NCBI RefSeq assembly: GCF_019977355.1
Contig: NZ_AP024655.1
Coordinates: forward strand, 620,001-684,000
Reading direction: 5' to 3'
Origin: Arthrobacter sp. NicSoilB8
GTDB lineage: Bacteria > Actinomycetota > Actinomycetes > Actinomycetales > Micrococcaceae
Length of the DNA stretch: 64,000 nucleotides
The position numbers were made by a program, and so were the translations under genes. Below the pieces are notes generated by a model, which saw nothing but the letters and a program-made list of their open reading frames with translations, had not been told where the DNA came from and did no database searches. This document shows, in pieces, positions 1-8,362 of the stretch. The first letter of the stretch is position 1. Every line of letters starts with the position of its first letter.

Positions 1-210
1 GAGGCCGCATACCGGGAAGCCTTCGCGCATCCCGGGCCGTCGCTCGTGGAGCTCATCACGGACCCCAAGGCGCTGTCCCTCCCGCCGAAGATCAAGGGTG
101 CGCAGATCCTGGGCTTCGCCACGGCCATGTCCAAGGTGGTCCTCAACCGGGGCGCCGGCGAGGCCGTCAGCATGGCCCGGAGCAACCTGCGCAACATCCC
201 GCGGCGCTAA
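1..210 (+). CDS. poxB: Pyruvate dehydrogenase (quinone)-like, 3' end only
   Basis: This is the C-terminal 69 residues of a thiamine-diphosphate enzyme that begins before the window. The reading frame is open from base 1 to a TAA at 208-210. The tail (DPKALSLPPKI, then GFA.AMSKVVLN, then MARSNLRNIPR) resembles the end of PoxB-type pyruvate:quinone oxidoreductases, peripheral membrane flavoenzymes that oxidise pyruvate to acetate and CO2 and pass electrons to quinone. The catalytic ThDP and FAD regions lie outside the window, so another acetolactate-synthase-fold enzyme is possible. It is convergent with the pyridoxal kinase gene, with 55 bases between the two stops. Confidence 0.7.
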   Translation, partial: EAAYREAFAHPGPSLVELITDPKALSLPPKIKGAQILGFATAMSKVVLNRGAGEAVSMARSNLRNIPRR

Positions 211-265
211 GGTCCTTCAGCGCCGCGGGCGTTTCCGTCGAACCCGCCGGCGGGCCGGACGGGTC

Positions 266-1126
266 TTAGCGCGGGCCGCCCTGCCAGAGCGCGTCGAACG
301 GGGCGCCCGAGGCCACCCGGTTCCGGATTCCGGCGGTCACAAACGCCTTGGCCGTCCGGGCTGCAGCCAGCGGGGTCGCACCCTTGGCGAGCTCGGCCGT
401 CACGGCGGCGGCCAGCGAGCACCCGGCACCGGACACGGCCACCTCGCCCACCTTCGGGGCGGACAGGACCTCCAGGGATTCGCCGTCGTAGTAGACGTCG
501 ACGGCGTCGGGGCCTTCCAGCCGCACGCCGCCTTTCGCGAGGACGGCGGCGCCGCTGAGTTCATGGATGCGGACCGCGGCCGCCTTGAGCGACTCGACGT
601 CGGTGATGACCAGGCCGGAGAGCGACTCGGCCTCGAAATGGTTGGGTGTGACGAAGGTGGCCAGCGGCAGGATCTGCGCCTTCAGCGCCTGGTCGGTGTC
701 CAGGGCGTGGCCCGGCTCCTGGCCCTTGCAGATCAGCACCGGATCCAGCACCACGTTGGCGAACTGCCCGCCGGCCAGCGCCCCGGCGACGGTCGAAATC
801 GTCGCCGGGCTGCCCAGCATGCCGATCTTGACGGTGTCCAGCACGGCCGGAGCGCCGGACGCGGCACCGTAGGCCGCCGTCGTCGCCTCCAGCTGGTCCG
901 CGATGACCTGCTGGTCCACCGGGACGAAGCGGTGGTTCCATTTGTCCTTCGGATCGAAGGACACGATGCAGGTCAGGTTCGCGATCCCGAACACGCCGAG
1001 TTCCTGGAACGTCTTCAGGTCAGCCTGCGCGCCGGCGCCGCCGGTCGCTTCAGAGCCTGCGATGGTCAGGACGACGGCGGGGGAGGAAGCAGCCAGTGCG
1101 GCGGAGTCGAATGCGGTAGAAGTCAT
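266..1126 (-). CDS. pdxK: Pyridoxal/pyridoxine kinase, ThiD-like PdxK type
   Basis: A 286-aa ribokinase-fold kinase. The N-terminal substrate/phosphate motif is IAGSEATGGAGAQADLKTF and the C-terminal anion-hole motif is SGAGCSLAAAVTAELAKG. These place it in the ThiD superfamily. The stretches FDPKDKWNH and VVLDPVLICKG resemble the Bacillus PdxK branch, which phosphorylates pyridoxal and pyridoxine for the PLP salvage pathway, more than ordinary hydroxymethylpyrimidine kinase; annotation pipelines usually call it thiD. The start is the ATG at 1126 because AGGATGGG lies just upstream and the longer frame has no kinase-like residues. It is divergent from the MHS transporter, and the intergenic region carries repeats that could be a regulator site. 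Cytosolic. The main uncertainty is PdxK versus ThiD specificity. Confidence 0.75.
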   Translation of the reverse strand: MTSTAFDSAALAASSPAVVLTIAGSEATGGAGAQADLKTFQELGVFGIANLTCIVSFDPKDKWNHRFVPVDQQVIADQLEATTAAYGAASGAPAVLDTVKIGMLGSPATISTVAGALAGGQFANVVLDPVLICKGQEPGHALDTDQALKAQILPLATFVTPNHFEAESLSGLVITDVESLKAAAVRIHELSGAAVLAKGGVRLEGPDAVDVYYDGESLEVLSAPKVGEVAVSGAGCSLAAAVTAELAKGATPLAAARTAKAFVTAGIRNRVASGAPFDALWQGGPR

Positions 1127-1168
1127 GGTCCCATCCTGCCATCCCGCCAAATCCGCCTGCATTGTGCT

Positions 1169-1202
1169 TATGAACAAGTATTCCGTGAACAGTATGAACA
1201 AA
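1169..1202. promoter_or_regulatory. Triple TGAACA repeat in the divergent pdxK/MHS promoter region
   Basis: TATGAACAA occurs at 1169-1177 and again at 1193-1201, with a related CGTGAACAG at 1184-1192. The repeats lie about 45-75 bases upstream of the pdxK start and 85-115 upstream of the MHS start. Same-orientation repeats of this kind are typical sites for MocR/PdxR-type or other activator binding, but no cognate regulator is adjacent. The regulatory role is an inference from position and repetition only. Confidence 0.35.
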
Positions 1203-1283
1203 ACCTGAGTGTTTCGGATCACGCCGACTAAGGTGGCGGACGGTGTTGCCCATAGGCGGCGCCGGATCCAGGAAGGTTCATTG

Positions 1284-2690
1284 ATGAGCACCCAACTGTC
1301 CGAAGCGGCCCAGACCCGAAAAGCCGTCGGCAACATCCTCAAAGGCTCGGCCGGCAACCTCGTCGAGTGGTACGACCTCTACGTCTACACCGTCTTCGCG
1401 GCCTACTTCCAGGCGCACTTCTTCAACTCCAAGGACGAGCTCCAGGCCGGCCTCGAGGCGATGGCCGTCTTCTCGACGTCGTTCCTCATGCGTCCGATCG
1501 GCGCCTGGTTCTTCGGCCGGTACGCCGACCGCAGGGGCCGCAAGGCCGCGCTGACGCTGAGCGTGACCATGATGTCCGCGGGCTCCTTCGCCATCGCGGT
1601 ACTGCCCACCCAGGACGTGATCGGTCTGTGGGCCATGATTCTGCTGGTCCTGATCCGTGTGATCCAGGGCTTCTCCGTGGGCGGTGAGTACGGCACCAGC
1701 GCCACGTACATGTCCGAGGCCGCCACGACCAAGCGCCGCGGATTCTTCTCCAGCTTCCAGTACGTCACGCTGATCGGCGGCCAGATGCTGGCCCTGCTGG
1801 TCCTCGTCATCCTGCAGAACGCCATGCCGAAGGCCGAGCTGACCGACTGGGGCTGGCGGATACCGTTCGCGATCGGCGGCGTCGCCGCCCTCGTGGTCCT
1901 GTGGCTGCGGCGCTCTATGGAGGAGACCGTTTCTGCCGAGCAGATCGAGGCCGCCAAGGCCCCCGCGGTGGCGGGCGAGGCGCAGCCGGGCACCATGAAA
2001 CTGCTGTTCACCAGCTACTGGAAGCCGCTCATGATCTGCATCGGGATCACCCTCGGCGGCACGGTGGCGTTCTACACTTACACCAACTTCATCCTCAAGT
2101 TCATGAACGATACCTCCGGCATCGCCAAAACGGACACCTCGGTCATCAACTTCTGGGCGCTGTTCATCTTCATGTTGCTCCAGCCGGTCTACGGCATCAT
2201 CTCGGACAAGGTGGGCCGCAAGCCGCTCCTGCTCTGGTTCGGCATCACCGGCGTGCTCTTCACCTGGCCGCTCCTGTCCGCCCTCGCCGGCACCAAGGAT
2301 CCATTCACGGCATTCCTTCTCATGATGGGCGGCCTGCTGGTCGTGGGCGGCTACACCTCCATCAACGCCCTGGTGAAGGCCGAGCTGTTCCCGGCGTCCA
2401 TCCGGGCCCTCGGCGTCGGCCTGGGCTACGCGATCGCCAACTCGCTCTTTGGCGGCACCGTGCCGCTGATCGGCGCGGCCCTGCAGAAGGCCGGCCAGGA
2501 AGAGCTGTTCTTCACCTACGTCACCGTGGCCATCGGCATTTCCCTGCTGGTCTACATTTTCGCGCTGAAGAACAAGAAGTCCACTCACCTGGACCACGAG
2601 CAGGGGCACGCCTGGGGTGTGGACACGGGCACGGACGGGGTCACGGGCAAGGACGGGGACAAGGACCTCATCGACGCCTCGAGGCGCTAG
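1284..2690 (+). CDS. MFS transporter, metabolite:H+ symporter (MHS) family
   Basis: A 468-aa inner-membrane permease with the 12-helix pattern of the MHS branch of the major facilitator superfamily (KgtP, ProP, ShiA relatives). NLVEWYDLYVYTVFAAYF in the first helix and FGRYADRRGRKAAL in the loop between helices 2 and 3 are the family signatures. A second RxGRK-type loop, DKVGRKPLL, lies in the C-terminal half. These proteins import dicarboxylates, shikimate, betaines or similar compounds with protons; the substrate cannot be read from sequence. The start is the ATG at 1284, with GGAAGG seven bases upstream. The hydrophilic C-terminus has short Asp/Gly-rich repeats. It is divergent from pdxK and apparently monocistronic. 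Confidence 0.85.
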   Translation: MSTQLSEAAQTRKAVGNILKGSAGNLVEWYDLYVYTVFAAYFQAHFFNSKDELQAGLEAMAVFSTSFLMRPIGAWFFGRYADRRGRKAALTLSVTMMSAGSFAIAVLPTQDVIGLWAMILLVLIRVIQGFSVGGEYGTSATYMSEAATTKRRGFFSSFQYVTLIGGQMLALLVLVILQNAMPKAELTDWGWRIPFAIGGVAALVVLWLRRSMEETVSAEQIEAAKAPAVAGEAQPGTMKLLFTSYWKPLMICIGITLGGTVAFYTYTNFILKFMNDTSGIAKTDTSVINFWALFIFMLLQPVYGIISDKVGRKPLLLWFGITGVLFTWPLLSALAGTKDPFTAFLLMMGGLLVVGGYTSINALVKAELFPASIRALGVGLGYAIANSLFGGTVPLIGAALQKAGQEELFFTYVTVAIGISLLVYIFALKNKKSTHLDHEQGHAWGVDTGTDGVTGKDGDKDLIDASRR

Positions 2691-2894
2691 CGCCAGTCCG
2701 CGGGGGATACCGCGGCAGAGTACGACGGCGGGTGGCCGGCTACGGAACGTGCGTTCCAGGAGCCGGCGGCCCGCCGTCGCTGTTAAGGCTGACGCTGCGG
2801 GGCACGGGTGCTGCTGCTGGCGCCGGCGGTGATCCGCAGGGGTATCCGGCCGCTGAACTGGCCGCGGCCTGGGCGGCAACCGCTCAGGACCGGG

Positions 2895-3677
2895 CTACTG
2901 GGCGTTGTCCGCGAACCGCAGCTGCAGGATGGTGGCGGCGGTGCCCGCTGCGAACGTCCCCGCGAGCACCACGTAGCTGCCTGCCGGGAGCGTGTCGACG
3001 GGATCGGCCACCATGCCGATCAGCAGCGGGACGATCGAATAGGGAAACCACTCCGCCCAGCCGGTCTTGCCGAACAGATTGCCCAGGGCCAGCATGACGA
3101 GCGAGAAGGCGATGGGGGCCACTTCGCCACGGCTCCACACTGCGATCCAGGCGACCACGGGCGCGAGCAGGAAAGAAATCGTCGCGGCGAGCAGGGCGTT
3201 CGCGATTCCGGCTGCGGCCAGCTCCGCGGAGAGCCCCGGCAGCCCCATTGCCAGTCCGATCGCCATCGCCTCGACGAGGACGAGAACGATCAGCGCCATC
3301 CACCACAGCGCCGCGACCGTCAGCTTCGCGATGGCGAACCAGTGACGTGACACGGGTAGCGCGAGCATATTCTTGGCGGTGGCATCACGGTACTCCCGGC
3401 CAAACAGGTAGGCGACGATGAACGCCAGCAGGAGCATCCCGCCGACGCCGAAGACCAGCGTGAGCATGTAGAAGTATTGGGGCCACGTCGCCTCGAGCCC
3501 GGCGAGGCTCGCCTTGGTGCCCAGAAGCCCCAGTTGGGCCGCCCGCCCCGGTTCCCGCACGATCCACATGAAGAGCGCGATGCCGAGCGGCATCATGGCG
3601 AGTACCGCCAGCGTGGCCCACGTCGCCTTGGCACGGTGGAGCTTCATGAACTCGGTGGCGAGAACCTGGCCGAACAT
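2895..3677 (-). CDS. ABC transporter permease, ABC-2 type
   Basis: A 260-aa hydrophobic protein with about six predicted membrane segments (for example TWATLAVLAMMPLGIALFMW near residue 20 and MLLLAFIVAYLFGREY near 85). The layout of a charged N-terminus FMKLHRAK, one membrane span, an extracytoplasmic loop and then paired spans is typical of ABC-2 exporter permeases, as found next to bacitracin- or lantibiotic-type ATPases. Its ATG overlaps the TGA of the upstream ATPase (TGATG at 3675-3679), so the two are translationally coupled and presumably form one exporter. The substrate is unknown. Confidence 0.75.
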   Translation of the reverse strand: MFGQVLATEFMKLHRAKATWATLAVLAMMPLGIALFMWIVREPGRAAQLGLLGTKASLAGLEATWPQYFYMLTLVFGVGGMLLLAFIVAYLFGREYRDATAKNMLALPVSRHWFAIAKLTVAALWWMALIVLVLVEAMAIGLAMGLPGLSAELAAAGIANALLAATISFLLAPVVAWIAVWSRGEVAPIAFSLVMLALGNLFGKTGWAEWFPYSIVPLLIGMVADPVDTLPAGSYVVLAGTFAAGTAATILQLRFADNAQ

Positions 3678-4489
3678 CAGGCCGTCCCGCCCGTGGACGG
3701 CACGCCCTTGGACGACGCCCCATCGCCCGTGCGCGCGAGGAAGTAGCGCTCCAGATCCAGTGTGAGCAGCGCCTGTTCACGCTCCTCCGGGGTGTAGGCA
3801 TCGGTCCCGAACGCACGGGCCTTCGCGGCGAGTTCATCGCGCGAGGACTCCTCGATGAGGCGGCCGTCGTGGACGATGCCGATTCGGTCGGCCAGGTGCG
3901 CGACCTCGGCGAGGATGTGGCTCGACATGAAGACGGTGACGCCGCGGTCGTCGGCGAGCGAACGGAGCAGCTCGCGGATCTCGACAATGCCGGCCGGATC
4001 GAGGCCGTTGGCGGGCTCGTCGAGCACGAGCAGTTCTGGGGAGTGCAGCAGGGCGCGGGCGAGGGCGAGACGCTGCTTGTTGCCGAGCGAGAGCTGACCG
4101 GCGCGCCGGTCGGCGTAAGGATCAAGGCGCAGCAGTGTTATCGACTCGGCGACTGATCGCGGCGGAGAACCGGTGAGCCGGCGCTGGATGTCGAGGTTCT
4201 CACGCACGGTGAGGTTAGGGTAGGCGGTCGCGGTCTCAACGAGGAAACCGATGCGCGAGAACACGCCCGTCTCGCCAGGGGCCATGCGCCGGCCGAGGAC
4301 GGTCACCTCCCCGCCGCTCGGCCGGATCAGGCCGAGCAGCATGCGGATGGTGGTCGTCTTTCCCGCACCGTTCCGGCCGAGGAACCCGTAGATCTCGCCG
4401 CGGCGGACGTCGAGGTTCAGCGAGTCGACGGCGGTCACGTCGCGGTACCGCTTGACGAGGGCGCGCGTGGAAACCGCCGTGTCAGGCAT
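3677..4489 (-). CDS. ABC transporter ATP-binding protein (drug/lantibiotic-export type)
   Basis: A 270-aa ATPase with Walker A GRNGAGKTTT, signature LSLGNKQRLALARAL, Walker B LLVLDEPANGLDP and the switch histidine in MSSHIL. The order and the C-terminal extension match BcrA/CcmA-type exporters. The start at 4489 is set by GGAGGAG five bases before the ATG; a longer frame from 4510 has no site. It is the first gene of a two-gene operon with the overlapping permease and is expected to drive export of an unknown compound. The gene is divergent from yhhQ, with 280 bases between the starts that contain no recognisable gene. Confidence 0.85.
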   Translation of the reverse strand: MPDTAVSTRALVKRYRDVTAVDSLNLDVRRGEIYGFLGRNGAGKTTTIRMLLGLIRPSGGEVTVLGRRMAPGETGVFSRIGFLVETATAYPNLTVRENLDIQRRLTGSPPRSVAESITLLRLDPYADRRAGQLSLGNKQRLALARALLHSPELLVLDEPANGLDPAGIVEIRELLRSLADDRGVTVFMSSHILAEVAHLADRIGIVHDGRLIEESSRDELAAKARAFGTDAYTPEEREQALLTLDLERYFLARTGDGASSKGVPSTGGTA

Positions 4490-4769
4490 GGGTCTCCTCC
4501 ATGGCCCCATCCTGCCACCAGTCCCGGAGCGTTCACAGGGGCAGCTTCACTGTGCGGGACCGGACAGGACCGGAAGGCAGAGGGACCGGAGTGTACAGGG
4601 CACAGTGGCGACGGGCGGTGTGCGGGGCCGGTGGCATCAGGATTCCGCGCCGGCTGGGTGCGAGAATGGAGGCGGTTCCGGAGGTGCACGCCACCGGGGC
4701 CGTCCAGTGCTAATACAGCCGGCCGCCGAACGTTCCCCCGTGCGGGCACGGGCCGCCGAGCGAACCACT

Positions 4770-5480
4770 ATGAATGGAATGCCCATGACTTCCGCCAAGA
4801 CTTTCCCCGCGTCAGCGCCGCCAAAATTCGCCTCGATCGGCTCCCCGTACTTCGGCATCATGCTCGCTGTCATGGCGGTGGTGCTGATCCTGTCCAACAT
4901 TGGGGCGTCCAAGGGCGTGGCGATCGGACCCATCATCACCGACGGAGGCTTCTTCCTCTTCCCGCTGGCCTACATCCTGGGCGACGTCATCAGCGAGGTC
5001 TACGGCTTCAAGGTGGCGCGCAAGGCCATCGTCACCACGTTCGCGCTCTCCGTCTTTGCCTCCCTCTGCTACTGGGTCATCATCGCCCTGCCGGGATTCG
5101 GCGACGAGTATGGCGCCTCCAAGCAGGCTGCCCTGGAAGGTGCACTGGGTCCGGTCCCGCAGATCGTGCTGGCCTCGCTCCTGGCTTTCCTCGCCGGCCA
5201 GACCATCAACTCCTGGATCCTCGTGAAGATGAAGGCACGGACCGGGGAAAGGTCCCTGTGGGCGCGCATCATGGGTTCCTCGGTGGTTGGCGAGTTCGTG
5301 GACACGCTGATCTTCTGCAGCATCGCCGCATCCGTGATCGGCATTACCGACGCCGGGATGTTCGTGAACTACGTCCTGGTGGGTTTCCTCTACAAGACCC
5401 TTGTGGAGTTCGCCTTCGTCCCGCTGACCTCGCTTTCCATTGGCTGGGTCAAGAAACGCGAACCGAGCTACGGGGCTTAG
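4770..5480 (+). CDS. yhhQ: Queuosine precursor transporter YhhQ (VUT family)
   Basis: A 236-aa membrane protein with about six helices. Family signatures are ILSNIGASKG in the first helix, DGGFFLFPLAYILGDVISEVYGF, and GEFVDTLIFCSIA in the fifth. YhhQ/VUT proteins import queuosine precursors (preQ0, preQ1 or queuine) for tRNA modification. The partner enzyme Tgt is encoded at 15,225-16,523, on the other side of the IS-rich island. The protein could start at 4770, 4779 or 4785; the hydrophobic core begins some 20 residues later in each case. It is the last gene before the island. Confidence 0.85.
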   Translation: MNGMPMTSAKTFPASAPPKFASIGSPYFGIMLAVMAVVLILSNIGASKGVAIGPIITDGGFFLFPLAYILGDVISEVYGFKVARKAIVTTFALSVFASLCYWVIIALPGFGDEYGASKQAALEGALGPVPQIVLASLLAFLAGQTINSWILVKMKARTGERSLWARIMGSSVVGEFVDTLIFCSIAASVIGITDAGMFVNYVLVGFLYKTLVEFAFVPLTSLSIGWVKKREPSYGA

Positions 5481-5638
5481 GACTCCGCCGCCGGCTGCCG
5501 CAGCGCACTCCGCTCCGCACCTGGTGGCGGCCCCTCCGCGGCCGGCCGACGCCGCGCACTCCGCCCCTGGCCTCCGCCGCCGGCCGGAGCCACCCAACTC
5601 GCCGGAAACCTGCGGGGTCGCCGTTAGTTCGGAATGAA

Positions 5639-6679
5639 TCAAGCTGTTTGTGACAGCGGGTTGGCTTTGTGGTTGATGCCGGCGTGGGCCGGGGCGGCTG
5701 GTGCGGTGGGTTTGTTTCGGTAGCGGTGAGGATGCCGGGCGTGGCAGGCGTTGAGGGTTGCTTGGCGGCGTTGGCGTGCCTGGTCGACTCGTCCTGCGTG
5801 GACGGTGTCGGGCGTGTAGTAGTTCAGGCCGCTGTGGCGGTGGTTGGCGTTGTAGTCCGCGAAGAATGCCGCCATATAGTCGCGGGCGTGCTGGAGGTCC
5901 TGGAACCGGCGGGGAAAGTCCAGGTCGTATTTCACTGTCTTGAACAGGGATTCTGAGTAGGGGTTGTCGTCGGAGACCCGCGGGCGGGAGTAGGACAGTG
6001 TGATGCCCAGGGACTGGGCAAGCTGGAGGGTGCTGCCGGCGCGCATGGGTGCGCCGTTGTCGGCGTGGAGCACGGCAGGGCGCTGCCGGTTTTCGGTGAC
6101 CGCGCCTGTGATCAGTGCGGCGGCCAGGGCGGCCGTTTCGGTGTGTTCGACCCGGTGCCCGACGACTCTGCGGGAGAAGACATCCAGGATCGCGTAGAGC
6201 CGGTAGGTGTGTTTTCCCGGGCCGTGGAGCATCGTGATGTCCCAGCTCCAGAGCTGGTTCGGGGCGGTCGCGTGGATGATGGGTTTGGCTCGTTTGGGGC
6301 CGGTTCCCGTGCGCTGTTCGCGGCGGTCGCCGTTCTGCCCGTTCCGGGCCACGATGCGGTGGGCGGCGGCGATGGAGAAGAAACAGTGCCCCGCGTCGAG
6401 CATCCGGTAGTAGGCCTGGGTGACGGAGAGGTTGGCGTATTCCCTGGAGTTCAGCAGTTCCATGAAGGCGTCGGCTTCGGTATCGGTGATCCGGTTCGGG
6501 TAGGCGCGGTCGGGATGGGGCACCATGATCCCCGACGGTGCAGGCGGGCTCAGGTGCCGGTACCAGGCCGTGCGGTGAACGCCCACCAGGGCGCAGGCCT
6601 TCACCGCGGACCAGCCGGCCGTGATCAGTTTCCCGGCAAAGGTCAGGGCGATGTCTTTCCAGGTTTTGGCGTCAGCCAC
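5639..6679 (-). CDS. IS3-family transposase OrfB (DDE catalytic subunit), copy 1
   Basis: A 346-aa frame with the HTH_21 region and an rve-type integrase core. The triad is complete: D147 in WSWDIT, D207 in HADNG and E243 in YSESLFKT, with the K/Y spacing of IS3-family enzymes. It is in the -1 frame relative to OrfA, overlaps it by 37 bases and begins with a GTG without its own clear ribosome site. The active product is therefore probably an OrfAB fusion made by programmed frameshifting. No internal stops, so the copy looks functional. Confidence 0.9.
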   Translation of the reverse strand: MADAKTWKDIALTFAGKLITAGWSAVKACALVGVHRTAWYRHLSPPAPSGIMVPHPDRAYPNRITDTEADAFMELLNSREYANLSVTQAYYRMLDAGHCFFSIAAAHRIVARNGQNGDRREQRTGTGPKRAKPIIHATAPNQLWSWDITMLHGPGKHTYRLYAILDVFSRRVVGHRVEHTETAALAAALITGAVTENRQRPAVLHADNGAPMRAGSTLQLAQSLGITLSYSRPRVSDDNPYSESLFKTVKYDLDFPRRFQDLQHARDYMAAFFADYNANHRHSGLNYYTPDTVHAGRVDQARQRRQATLNACHARHPHRYRNKPTAPAAPAHAGINHKANPLSQTA

Positions 6680-7089
6680 TCCGGCCGGCCCGGCTCCGGT
6701 TCCTCCACTTTTGGATCCGTCGCCGCCGCGCTCTTGGCCATCGCGTCCAAGAGCGCGGAAGCTTTTCCCAGAATGTCCACGGCAGCCTCGGACCGCGCCA
6801 GCTTGGCCTTGAGGATTTCGTTTTCCTTCAAGACCCGTTTGAGTAACTGCTTATCGCCCGCGTTCAATCGCTGGTCCTCCTCCAGGTTGTCCGATCTGGA
6901 CCTCAGCTCCCCGGACTCCCGCTGGCGGCACCAACGGTTCATGGTGCCCTCGGTGATGCCCGCCGCCCTGATGAATGCGGCTTTAGCGCCCCACTCGAGG
7001 CATTTGTCGTACTCATCCAGCATCGCGTGCTTCTGCTCGGTAGTGAAGTGCTTCCGGTTCGAAACACGAACAGGCATAACGAAATCCAT
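6643..7089 (-). CDS. IS3-family transposase OrfA (helix-turn-helix), copy 1
   Basis: A 148-aa protein with an N-terminal helix-turn-helix of the transposase-8 type (KHFTTEQKHAMLDEY, then ITEGTMNRWCRQ) and a leucine-zipper-like helix (LLKRVLKENEILKAKL, about residues 86-101) that would mediate multimerisation. It binds the terminal repeats. The ATG at 7089 has GGAAAGG upstream. CCAAAAC or GGAAAG in the overlap with OrfB are candidate slippage sites, but neither is a textbook IS3 heptamer. Confidence 0.88.
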   Translation of the reverse strand: MDFVMPVRVSNRKHFTTEQKHAMLDEYDKCLEWGAKAAFIRAAGITEGTMNRWCRQRESGELRSRSDNLEEDQRLNAGDKQLLKRVLKENEILKAKLARSEAAVDILGKASALLDAMAKSAAATDPKVEEPEPGRPEWLTPKPGKTSP

Positions 7090-7201
7090 GATGGACCTTT
7101 CCCCGCACTGCCCCGGCTCCAGCAACAGGAAACCTGTCACACAACAGCCTGACACACAGGGAGTTTCCGGCGACGTCGCGGGCTTCCGGCGAATTCGACG
7201 C

Positions 7202-8143
7202 TCACGGGTGCGGGCGGCGGCCGGCCAGTGCACGAAGCAGACGGCTCTCGAATTCCTGCTCGCGGAAGAGGTCCTTCCACTCCACGCGGACGAACCGCCA
7301 GCCCTCTTCAGTCAAGGCCTTCTCCCGCCGCCGTTCCTCGAAGAGCACCTCGGCCGTGGGACTGTAATCGAAGTACTTGATCTTGCCGTCGAACTCGAGG
7401 GCGACCTTCTCCTCCTTCCACGCAAAGTCCAAGCGATGACGCCCAGCGCGGCTAGACACTTCAAGCTGCGGCTCGGGAGGCTTGATCCGGCACCGCAGAA
7501 TCAGCTCGCGGGTCAGAGTCTCACCGGGAGATTCGGACCGCGGATCTGCCGAGGCGAGGACACGGCGGAATGTCCGGATTCCCCGCCGGCCGTCCAGATC
7601 ATCTGCCATGGCCTGCAGGACGCTTTGGTCCGCGCCCAGGCGAAGTGCGTGGTCAGTGAGGATCAACGCCTGCCTGTAGCGCAGCAGCATGGCGCAGTCG
7701 GCCGTTGTGCGCTCCAGCGAAGTCGTCCGGAGCCCGTTCACCATGGCAACCTCGTGCTCGGCGAAGGGACGCGTGTGGCAGCGGACGTCCCTGCCGTGGC
7801 GCTCGTTCGAGGGGCGCACTTTCTGGAGGAGGTGTATGGCGTCATCCACGTCCCACAGATAGAGGCGGCGGAGACGCGCCGCGGAAGTGTGGCTGTAGTG
7901 GAAGGTGCCTGTCGACGTCGTCCGCGTCCCGTGGGCATGGGCGTAGATGAGCTGCCGGCTCCGGGTGGTGGGGGACTGGGCCCGCCAAAGGCTCGCGCGG
8001 ATGTAGCAGCCGTGCCGGAGCCGGACGAGAATGCCCGAATCCAGGAGCGAACGGATGGCCCGGGGGCCGTAGCCGAGGTCCAGGAGTTGTTCGGTGCGCC
8101 AGAGGTTACCCATCGGTGGCAGCTTCAAGGGGTTCTGCGTCAT
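7202..8143 (-). CDS. AbiEi-type winged-helix plus DUF559 nuclease-fold protein
   Basis: A 313-aa protein. The first ~60 residues (LWRTEQLLDLGYGPRAIRSLLDSGILVRLRHGCY) match the AbiEi antitoxin N-terminal winged helix. The last ~110 residues (LEFDGKIKYF, then RREKALTEEGWRFVRVEWKDL) match the DUF559 domain, which has the Vsr/restriction-endonuclease fold with conserved E, D and the R..GW..RV.W pattern. Such solitary proteins are abundant in Actinobacteria and are annotated as type IV toxin-antitoxin AbiEi family. No AbiEii toxin gene is adjacent, so a real toxin-antitoxin role is not supported. It lies alone between two oppositely oriented IS copies. The start could also be 8164 or a downstream ATG; no strong ribosome site is seen. 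Confidence 0.7.
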   Translation of the reverse strand: MTQNPLKLPPMGNLWRTEQLLDLGYGPRAIRSLLDSGILVRLRHGCYIRASLWRAQSPTTRSRQLIYAHAHGTRTTSTGTFHYSHTSAARLRRLYLWDVDDAIHLLQKVRPSNERHGRDVRCHTRPFAEHEVAMVNGLRTTSLERTTADCAMLLRYRQALILTDHALRLGADQSVLQAMADDLDGRRGIRTFRRVLASADPRSESPGETLTRELILRCRIKPPEPQLEVSSRAGRHRLDFAWKEEKVALEFDGKIKYFDYSPTAEVLFEERRREKALTEEGWRFVRVEWKDLFREQEFESRLLRALAGRRPHP

Positions 8144-8362
8144 GCCACCAGCTTGGGCTGCCATGGAAGCGGGCGGCAGGCCCCGCCGTCGTCATGTGGA
8201 AAACGCGAGGCCGCACCCGGAGTTGTGGCGACGGCTCTTTTTGGGACGGCCCACCCAGTTCGCCGGAACGCGGCGGAGGCGCCGGAAATTCCCTGTGTGT
8301 CAGGCTGTTGTGTGACAGGTTTCCTGTTGCTGGAGCCGGGGCAGTGCGGGGAAAGGTCCATC

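Larger units (their letters stand above)
5630..7161 (-). mobile_element. IS3-family insertion sequence, copy 1 (1,532 bp)
   Basis: The ends were fixed by comparing the three copies in the window. Read in its own orientation the element starts CCCTGTGTGTCAGG and ends TTGATTCATTCCG, with imperfect terminal inverted repeats sharing GCTGTT and TGTGACAG. It is flanked by a 4-bp direct repeat, AGTT, at 5626-5629 and 7162-7165. It encodes OrfA and OrfB in the classic -1 frame arrangement. Its three copies have the same length, and the encoded proteins are identical, which suggests recent amplification. Confidence 0.93.
5599..7192. repeat. REP-like palindrome A, split by IS copy 1
   Basis: The two halves are 5599-5629 and 7162-7192. 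Removing the IS and one copy of the 4-bp duplication restores an outer stem TCGCCGGAA (5599-5607) with TTCCGGCGA (7184-7192), and an inner stem GTCGCCG (5617-5623) with CGGCGAC (7168-7174). These close an 8-base loop, TTAGTTTC. The duplicated AGTT is exactly the central four bases of that loop. It is the same architecture as the palindromes at 8259, 13258 and 13581. Confidence 0.8.

Noticed and set aside
2691..2894. Possible small gene or gene fragment after the MHS transporter (AAELAAAWAATAQ-like reading)
   Set aside because: No ribosome site or family match, and the frame is interrupted. It is probably chance open frame in GC-rich DNA.
4490..4769. Possible riboswitch (preQ1-like) before yhhQ
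   Set aside because: I could not find the conserved preQ1 loop or an AT-rich tail in this GC-rich stretch, and no reliable promoter was evident.
7202..8143. Type IV toxin-antitoxin system
   Set aside because: Only the antitoxin-type winged helix is present, joined to a DUF559 domain; no AbiEii nucleotidyltransferase toxin is encoded nearby.
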